Positions 56,983 through 64,000 of a DNA stretch of 64,000 nt are shown here, one piece after another. This DNA comes from Vitellaria paradoxa (taxonomy: Eukaryota; Streptophyta; Magnoliopsida; Ericales; Sapotaceae), in contig CM034240.1 of the NCBI GenBank assembly GCA_019916065.1, forward strand, positions 14,679,894 to 14,743,893, written 5' to 3'. Numbering within the stretch: the stretch's first letter is position 1; each line of letters begins with the position of its first letter. Under the pieces are notes generated by a model. It saw only the letters and a list, made by a program, of their open reading frames with translations. It was not told where the DNA came from and made no database searches. A program made the position numbers and the translations under genes.

Positions 56983-57653
56983 TAGAAATGGGACAGCACA
57001 ATTTATGCATTGATATATAATGATAGAGGTCCATGAGCCAAGCGTTTACATTTTAGAGTAGTCTAACACCACGCACACACTTTGGTTATAAGGGACTGCA
57101 GTGAAAGAATTACTGTAAGGATTACAGTAAAAAATAAAAGGTATAGATTTGATTGTATTTTTAATAACATGTGACTTTTTATATGTTGTATTAATTGTGT
57201 TTCAATCAAAATTTTTTTAATTTTTATTTTCAAAATTTTTAATTTTTATTTTGTTTTGAAAATAATTTTAATTAATTAAATTGGGATCATTAGATTAAAT
57301 ATAATCAAATCTAGACTATCATTTTTTACTGTAGTCCCTACAGTAAATTTTTTTCACATAACCTCCCAAAACCCACACACTTGAGATCAAGTGAGCTGTA
57401 TGTGTATCAATTAAAATACTACATACCTCGAATGTAATCGCATAAGTTTAGATGACACTATTGTTGTGTGGCACTATATTTATGTCTTTCAATTATTCTT
57501 ATTATTGAGCCTTTCTATGCTACACTTATGGGACAGAAGCATTACCTTGTATTTTTAGTTATGCGCCGTGCCTTGCAAGTGATAACACGTGATGTTGAAT
57601 AATTATTGACCTATTAGAATGCAAAGTTTGGTAGTGGGCTTGCACTTTGCATG
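56363..57653. other. Intergenic spacer
   Basis: It contains TA microsatellites near 56770 and a (TTA)n array at about 56948-56982. Two related AT-rich blocks (near 57100-57160 and 57280-57350) both mention a TACTGTA(A/G)GGA(T/C)TACAGTA-like motif and may be ends of a decayed MITE. No gene is seen. Confidence 0.45.
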
Positions 57654-57872
57654 GGGCTACAGTCGACCCAAAACGACGTCGTTTCGTCATTTTTTATTCA
57701 AAACGATGCCGTTCTACTTAAGTTCTCATATTCAAATATACATACTAATTCGTATTCGAATATAAAACTTAAGTGAAATAGCGTCGTTTTAAGGAGAAAA
57801 ACGTCGAAACGATATCGTTTTGGATCGACTGCAGCGGTTGTAGTTGACCATCTGACTACAGCCTCCTCTCCT
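57654..57872. mobile_element. Fold-back (Mutator-like) MITE
   Basis: It is flanked by an exact 9-bp target-site duplication, CTTTGCATG (57645-57653 and 57873-57881), the length made by Mutator-like transposases. Almost the whole element is an imperfect inverted repeat (arms about 57660-57745 and 57750-57835) containing CCAAAACGACGTCGTTTCG and, inverted, CCAAAACGATATCGTTTCG, then ACTTAAGTT in both arms. There is no coding capacity. Confidence 0.85.
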
Positions 57873-59300
57873 CTTTGCATGCTATGTTTGGAACGTGGAT
57901 ACTTGGTTTATGATTTGAAGCATTTTATTTTATTATGTGTTACTATACTTGCTCTAAGTGCATTAATTGTTGGGAATGTACATATTATATATGCCAGTTA
58001 ATTTTGTAGTTCATATCAGTACGGGAAACCTTTGTTCTTGAATAATATCTTTATAATGGAACATGAGACTTATAATTTGCAAAATAGTCTTACGTGAGTC
58101 TCACTTGAATCTTCTGGGATTAGAAAAAAACCCGCAGCCGTTACAAGTCTCACTTGAATCTTGGTTGAGCTTACTACAAATGCCTTGATACTTGAGAATA
58201 TGGGATTGAGCTTCGAGATCGTTTGTCTCATAAATATTGTATTTTGTCGCGTGTTTCGAAGATAAATAAATGTACAATTTTGGAGAAAAAAAAAAAGAAA
58301 TTCTTACCTAATAACATTTTCCAAAACTTTCTACTTAATGAACGAGCTGATATCATTGAAATGGTATAAGAATAGACAAAGGGGGTCTCGGATAGGAATG
58401 CAAACCAACTGAGTTAAGTTGGGTCGAATAATGAGTTATTTAAGTTTAGTTTAAAATTTTAATCAAGTTTAAAATCATGTTTGACCTTTTTTTTGGGAAG
58501 TTTTAGAGTCAAGTTTCAAATAAGCTGATCTCGAACAGTTTAGGTGATATTTGGCTTATTTTTTTACGTTTTATTTTTTATTTTTTGTTTTATGTGTTTC
58601 ATATTTTAAAAATTTTTTAAATAAAGAAAAAAAAATGCTCTATTTTCTTTATTTTAAAATTTTCCTTATTTTGAATTAAAAACACTCAAAATAATTTTTT
58701 TATTATTTTTCATTTGATGTGTAAACTTATTTTTTATTTTTTAAAATGAATTTTAAAAACACAAGTGATGAAAAGTGTTTTGAACTATTTTCCTTCTTTT
58801 CAAAAGCGCAAAATAGAAATAAATTCAAAGCAGAAAATAAAAAATAAAAAATAAAAAAATAAATAAATAACTACTTTAATTATTTTGCACACATTAATTT
58901 AATCTCATTGAATTGAGCTCAAATTATAAATTATGTTTAAATTTAACTGGGTTCCATAATAATTAATTTTAAATGAACTTTTAACAAACCAAAAACAAAC
59001 CAAGTTCAAAATTTTTGATTGGTTTAACAGACGTGGATGACTATTAATTACTACTAAAAAAAAGACTGTTTTGAGAGACACCTAAAAAGCGATTACTAAA
59101 GGACAAAAAGCGGTCACTCAGAGATTTTGGTGATCAAGAAAACCTTAATCAAAGCAAATTGAGAAGACCGTGGACCAGGAGGAGCTAAAGGACGGTTAAT
59201 ATGTCCATCCTATCTCAACTAGAGAGGAGAGAGAAAGAGAGAGACAAACGCGTTAAGATTGATTCGGAAAGAGAGAGAGAGAGAAACACGTTAAGATTGA
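57873..59300. other. Intergenic spacer
   Basis: AT-rich DNA with no gene. GA-rich stretches near 59222-59283 carry two copies of GTTAAGATTGA. Confidence 0.5.
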
Positions 59301-59772
59301 ATTGGGTCTTTGATATTTGAGCCCACAGATTAATATTCACTAACGGGGACAAATTAAAGTAGGCAAAGCCTTTACTTTTTCACATTATCAATAAAGATCT
59401 ATAAAAAGAAAAGGCGGTGCGCAAATTCAAGTAGTAATCAAGATCGAATAAAGTTATATATATTTAGGGTTTCAGGAACTGTCGTGAGAGAATCCATTGT
59501 AGAAATTATAGTAGATCAATTAATAATTTAAATGTAATTGGGTCTTTGATATTTGAGCCCACAGATTAATATTCACTAACGGGGACAAATTAAAGTAGGC
59601 AAAGCCTTTACTTTTTCACATTATCAATAAAGATCTATAAAAAGAAAAGCCGGTGCGCAAATTCAAGTAGTAATCAAGATCGAATAAAGTTATATATATT
59701 TAGGGTTTCAGGAACTGTCGTGAGAGAATCCATTGTAGAAATTGTAGTAGATCAATTAATAATTTAAATGTA
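59301..59772. repeat. Recent tandem duplication, 236-bp units
   Basis: Units 59301-59536 and 59537-59772 differ at about two positions (a G/C near 59414 versus 59650 and an A/G near 59506 versus 59742). The unit contains ATTGGGTCTTTGATATTTGA and TTATATATATTTAGGGTTTC. It ends about 280 bp upstream of the next start codon. Confidence 0.93.
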
Positions 59773-59949
59773 ATTGTATCTTAATATGATGTGTTTTTTT
59801 ATATTTTTCATTAATAATATTCCTATCAGATTTTGTTTAACATTTATTTTTATTTTGAATTTAATTTTATTACATTGAAATAAGACTATTAGAGTTGATG
59901 TAATTATATTTGAACTGTTGATTGACTCACTGCAGTCCCCTAAAACCCA

Positions 59950-60012
59950 TATATTTATACCCAAGGACGGTGAAGGAGGTGTATATATACCCAAGGACGG
60001 TGAAGGAGGAAG
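59950..60012 (+). promoter_or_regulatory. Probable promoter/5' UTR of the Gly/His-rich gene, with a 30-bp repeat
   Basis: TATACCCAAGGACGGTGAAG is present twice with a 30-bp period. TATATTTATA and TATATATA are candidate TATA sequences. The start codon follows at 60055. Confidence 0.4.
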
Positions 60013-60054
60013 AGGAGGTGAATGCATGGGATTAGTACGAAGGACAAAACAAAA

Positions 60055-62000
60055 ATGGGAGCTAAACAAATCATTGCGTTCCTTATTGTGGTCTCCTTCC
60101 ACTTCTATCATCCGGCATCATTATTTCCTCTGGAAAAGAACTCGACTTCAGGTATATATATATATATACATACACACACACACACACACACATATACCTC
60201 CGACTTCTTATTTCTCTTCGTCAATTTCCTTTCCCTTGAAGTATCAACAATATTAACTGGCCTCTCTCTGAAAGTATCAACTGTGTTGTAGTAACAAGAA
60301 AGCAGGTGATATATGTGTTGTTATAATCCCTTAATAATTAGGGTTGGTACTAGGTAGGAAAGTTACATGGTTCTTCGACTCCTATGAAAGTAGCTAGTAA
60401 ACTAATTAAGCAATTCACGAAGTCAGACAACTGAAGTTCTCCCCTAATTTCAGCTTTTTCTAAACTAGTTTCCTGACAATTTCAAGTATCTCTGAAGAAA
60501 TAATTCAAATCCCGTCCGTCAATTTGCAGCTACTTGCTTTCTAGACCTTGTTTAGTAGGAAATCCGGATTAGTACATCAATCTGCAACTAAGCCTTATTC
60601 CACTTTTACATGAAAATTATGCAACACTATTTAGTCCGGTTTGGAGCGCTAATAAAGTGAATAAATTTTTAAAAATACCTAAAAATTTTTAAAATTTTCT
60701 AATATATTTTGCTCTTCTTGTACTTCGTGAAATTATTATAAATTTATACATATCTATATATCTCAACAAATTTTTACAAATTTCAATAAAATTTTTTATA
60801 AACTCCAATAATATCTCCATAAATTCTAATAATTTTTTCTGCAAATTTTAAAAATTTTTCAACAATTTTTAAAAAATTCTAACGGAATAGAATAAAAAAA
60901 CCGTTCGAATAGATTCTCTCTTTAAAAAACTGACGTAAGAATAAAAAATAATATTATTCATATTTAAAAAATATGATTTGTTGATTGCACGTCAAATGTG
61001 AAAAGATTATCGAAATCACTTTTTTCGTTATTTTTCAACGCTTCAAACCCCCTTTTAGTATTCTTGTTAATGAAGTGGAGGGAGCACATATTGTCGTTTG
61101 CAATAAAAAAGAATCAACCAAAAGATGGTGCTAGCACTTTTTTGTGTCTCTGATAATGTTCGGAATTCCTGATGATAAAGTTTGTTCCAAACCTCTTACT
61201 TTATATTGCGGAAAATAATATTCTATTCGAGAAAGTTGCAACAGAATGGCATATTGTTGAGCTTTATGAATTTAAATAAAAATTATTTTTCACGATAAAT
61301 TATGCAACAGAATGGCATATTAATTAATTATTTAGTTGGGGTTAATACATTTAAGCTTATTTTCCTGGGGAGATTTTGGATATATAGGGCGCGTTTGGAG
61401 CGACAAAAAATGAGATAAAGTGATATAATTTATGAGTTCGTAATTTATACAGTGAAATAAAAAATATATAACTTTTAGAGATTTTTAAATTTTTTAACAA
61501 TTTTTAGTAAACCAAATGCACCCATGTCAGTTCAAATTATTGAAGAAATAAATTTTAAATGTAGAGTTTTAAATTTGTAACAGCTGAATTTAAAATCCAT
61601 ACTGAATCTGTATCACTTGCCAGGCAACATGGGGGAGAGAGAAATGAATGAACAGAGTAGCTCCATTCAAGGTGACGGAAGTGGAATAGCTTCGCGCAGC
61701 AATTTTGCCTCCGGTGCTGCAAGTGCCGGAAGGGGTGGAGGTGGTGGCCGACCAGTTGGCGGTAGCGAGGAAGGAAATGGCGGTGGTTCCACAGCCCCAA
61801 GCACTGGAGCAGGTGGTGCAGCTGTAATTCCCTTGTACGCGGCAGGCGCTGCTAATGGCCACCATAATAACCACCACCATGGGGCTGCCAGCTGCACCCG
61901 GAGCCTGCGTGGGGTTTCCCACCTTGTGTGCAGTGATCTTCACATCTCTTCTTGTACATATTTATGGAGTACTTGGGAGTTGAAAAAAAAGCGAGTATAA
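60055..62000 (+). CDS. Small, probably secreted Gly/His-rich protein
   Basis: Exons 60055-60151 and 61624-62000 join in phase 1 (donor CAGGTATAT, acceptor TTGCCAG) and give 157 residues. The ATG at 60055 is chosen because it gives a compact signal peptide, MGAKQIIAFLIVVSFHFYHP; an in-frame ATG at 60022 would add 11 residues. After the intron comes a Ser/Gly-rich segment with a run of glycines (GRGGGGGRPVGG), another Gly/Ala stretch, AAVIPLYAAGAANG, and a His/Asn cluster (HHNNHHHGAAS). The tail has four Cys residues. No enzyme domain is visible. It could be a cell-wall or apoplastic glycine-rich protein or a small-peptide precursor; the family is not recognised with certainty. The GC-rich second exon in AT-rich surroundings supports coding, but exon 1 is short and less sure. 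Confidence 0.6.
60168..60192. repeat. TA/CA microsatellite
   Basis: A TA run followed by (CA)n begins at the first bases of the intron of the Gly/His-rich gene. Confidence 0.9.
61387..61523. mobile_element. Small MITE in the intron of the Gly/His-rich gene
   Basis: The ends are GGGCGCGTTTGG and (inverted) GGGTGCATTTGG. It contains GTTCGTAATTTATACAGTGA, a variant of the motif in the MITE family at 13447, 48193 and 56195. It lies 100 bp upstream of exon 2. Confidence 0.55.
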
Positions 62001-63462
62001 AATATCCGTTTGTTGCTTTAGAATGTAGAGGGGAGATCATAAGCTGTATGTTTTTCTAGGTTGTCTAATTGTGGTAGGTTTCTTTACTTTGTGCACATGT
62101 ATGTGTACAGTGTCCGGCCTAAGCTTTATGTGTTGCCCAACTCTAGCCCAATCATTTGATTGCCCTTGGCCAAGAGTTCTTAGCCCACTTAGTGTACCTT
62201 TTCAGCCTTAACTCGAGGAGTTACCCTAACCTAATGTCTTGTTGGACTTATCCTTGAGTTGGCTCTATATATGTATACAGATAGTCAGATATGTTGTTTC
62301 TACTTTTAATGATACGCTATGCATGCTTGCACACAGATCCCAAATACCAAACAACAGAGGAAACTCCTCACCACAGAGCATCCCCAGTAAAGGTTTCTCA
62401 TGTATTCAAATGTATAGTTTATCTACGAAGGATTTAAATAAGTTCATTCAAAAGGGGATCAATTTAACTCCCATTGATCAAGTTTCAGTTTGTTCCTTCT
62501 ATTAACTATAATAAAGAAAATGTGACTAAAAATACAACTTTATCATATGTGATGATCGATCTATGGTATTTTTGGTTAATAAATTTGACGGAAGAGTCAA
62601 AGTCAAACTTGACCACAAATGCAAAGAATCAACTGTTATAATTGAAAGTAAATGGACTAAACTAAGATTCAATATAAGATTCAAGAGTATTAACTGTAAT
62701 TTACTGAAAATTAAGTATAATTTACTAAAAACAAAAAAAGTGCCGCAACTTTGAGAGCTCATCAAATTAATAAGAAGGTTATCCTTTTTTTTCCCCCCAA
62801 GGCGAAGCATAAATAACCATTCTTTTTTTACTTTTTATTTTTCCAAGGAAAAATAAGAAAGAAAGAAATCAGATCCACATTATTTATTAATGGATTCATG
62901 TTAAAAATTAATGGAAACATGTTCTTCAGAATGTTTTCGGAATGTTTGAACGCACCATAATATATAAGTTTCTCTAGCCCTATTTGATACATCAAAATCA
63001 ACCAAAATTCACTAATTTTAACTAATTTTTTATACTTTCTTTTAATTAGATTTCACTATATATCACATTTATATCAAATTTTTATATTTTTATTATACTT
63101 TTTCTTAACTTTTTTTCAACCAAACAGAGCCATCTATTGAAATTCAAGTATGGAAGTAAACAAAGCTTCAACAATTCAAACTAGTCATGCTGATCATTAG
63201 GCAAAATACTATTCTTTTCTTTCTTACTTCATCTTTTTTTCTACTACTGGAAAAAAGAAATGTTCTAAATTTTGGATACTACATGCCGTGGAAGTAATTA
63301 CCAATCCTTCTATTTCAAATTCATTTCCACTTAGTTTGCCCATCACATCAGGATTGGTTGCAGGTGATTTTAACATTCTGTAGATAATCTAACATTCCGT
63401 CCTAGCTATAATGTGGACAATGCCGTCCTACTAAAGCAAGGAATACCGGGATCAGACCAGCC
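62001..63462. other. 3' flank and intergenic spacer
   Basis: The left 250 bp is probably 3' UTR. No other gene is supported; short frames at 62239-62810 have no recognisable product. Near 62980-63130 an AT-rich segment between CCTATTTGATA and CAAACAGAG may be a decayed MITE. Confidence 0.5.
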
Positions 63463-64000
63463 GAGGGCGGAGCTAGAATTTTTGTTTAGGGAGGCACCGG
63501 GCACTGAGGGGGCACCAAATACCAAAAAAAATAACAATCGACTTATTTTTTCGATTAACAGTAGGAGAAAAATGATATTATTTTTAGAGAGAAAATAAAT
63601 TATTTTTGAATATTAACTAGTGAATATATTTCTCATGGTTAATGGTTCAAGTACCTGAAATTTATTAGAGATATCCCTCGCTACAAAAAATATAATTATT
63701 ATTAAATTTTATTATCTATAAAATTTATTGTATTATATGCTAAATTTATTGATAGTATAAACAAAAATATGCAATAATGTATTAAAAGAATACACTTTAT
63801 TTCACAAAAAATACTAAGTTTGATTTTTTTAAAACTTCTTATATATTAAAAATTTTGAGTTAATTTTTAAATTTTTAATAAAATCAAAATATCTTAATTT
63901 TTAATTAATTTAATTTTTAAATAAAATTATAATAATAAAGAGAACATTTTAGTAATTTTACCTTAAAAATTGAGGGGGTTAATTGCCCCCTTGCCTCCAT
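63463..64000. mobile_element. Transposon fragment running off the window
   Basis: GGGCGGAGCTAGAATTTTTG followed by a G-rich AGGGAGGCACC, and near the window end GGGGGTTAATTGCCCCC, is a combination I associate with a common plant non-autonomous repeat whose ends read GGCGGAGCTA. The right end is outside the window, so class and size cannot be settled. Confidence 0.45.

Noticed and set aside
59918..60291. Alternative frames 59918-60256 and 60022-60291 continuing into the TA/CA repeat
   Set aside because: Continuing past 60151 reads microsatellite as Ile/Tyr/Thr-His runs. A good donor at 60152 and in-frame exon 2 explain the locus better.
1..64000. A biosynthetic or defence gene cluster, or integrated viral sequence
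   Set aside because: The neighbouring genes are functionally unrelated housekeeping or single genes, and the reverse transcriptase and gag traces match plant LINE and copia elements.

Overview
This is nuclear DNA from a flowering plant, a eudicot by gene content and structure. It is AT-rich, its genes have canonical GT-AG introns, and it carries many microsatellites and plant transposons (Tourist-like, hAT-like and Mutator-like MITEs, RTE-type LINEs, tRNA-derived SINEs, copia-type and TRIM LTR elements). Species cannot be decided from the sequence. No organellar, bacterial or viral block was seen, and no CRISPR array, rRNA gene or functional tRNA gene.

Layout. 1-2.2 kb: last two exons of a plant-specific nuclear-type protein (+). 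2.2-12.6 kb: gene-poor, with perfect hairpins and a 61-bp-arm inverted repeat. 12.6-16.2 kb: a kinase-domain pseudogene followed by an intact LRR receptor kinase of the MIK2-like type, both on the minus strand. 17.8-28.8 kb: a five-exon Sfp-type 4'-phosphopantetheinyl transferase (-). Its introns hold a nested transposon island (a degenerate copia element interrupted by a complete TRIM, plus a second small LTR pair) and an hAT-like element. 30.3-39.9 kb: a two-exon membrane-anchored protein phosphatase (+). An 8.7-kb intron full of nested transposons cuts its catalytic HCx5R loop. 39.9-46.1 kb: MITE-rich spacer. 46.1-46.8 kb: a single-exon plant-specific protein (-). 50.0-53.0 kb: cytosolic ribosomal protein eS25 (RPS25, -), with a telo-box promoter and a SINE just upstream. 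53.5-60 kb: spacer with a fold-back MITE and a very young 236-bp tandem duplication. 60.0-62.0 kb: a small, probably secreted Gly/His-rich protein (+). The last 2 kb is spacer running into a transposon end.

The genes are unrelated in function and do not form a cluster. The most informative material is the transposon stratigraphy: at least three nested insertions can be dated relative to each other from target-site duplications, and one LTR carries a long palindromic duplication that was later split by a TRIM. I found no convincing new multi-gene system.
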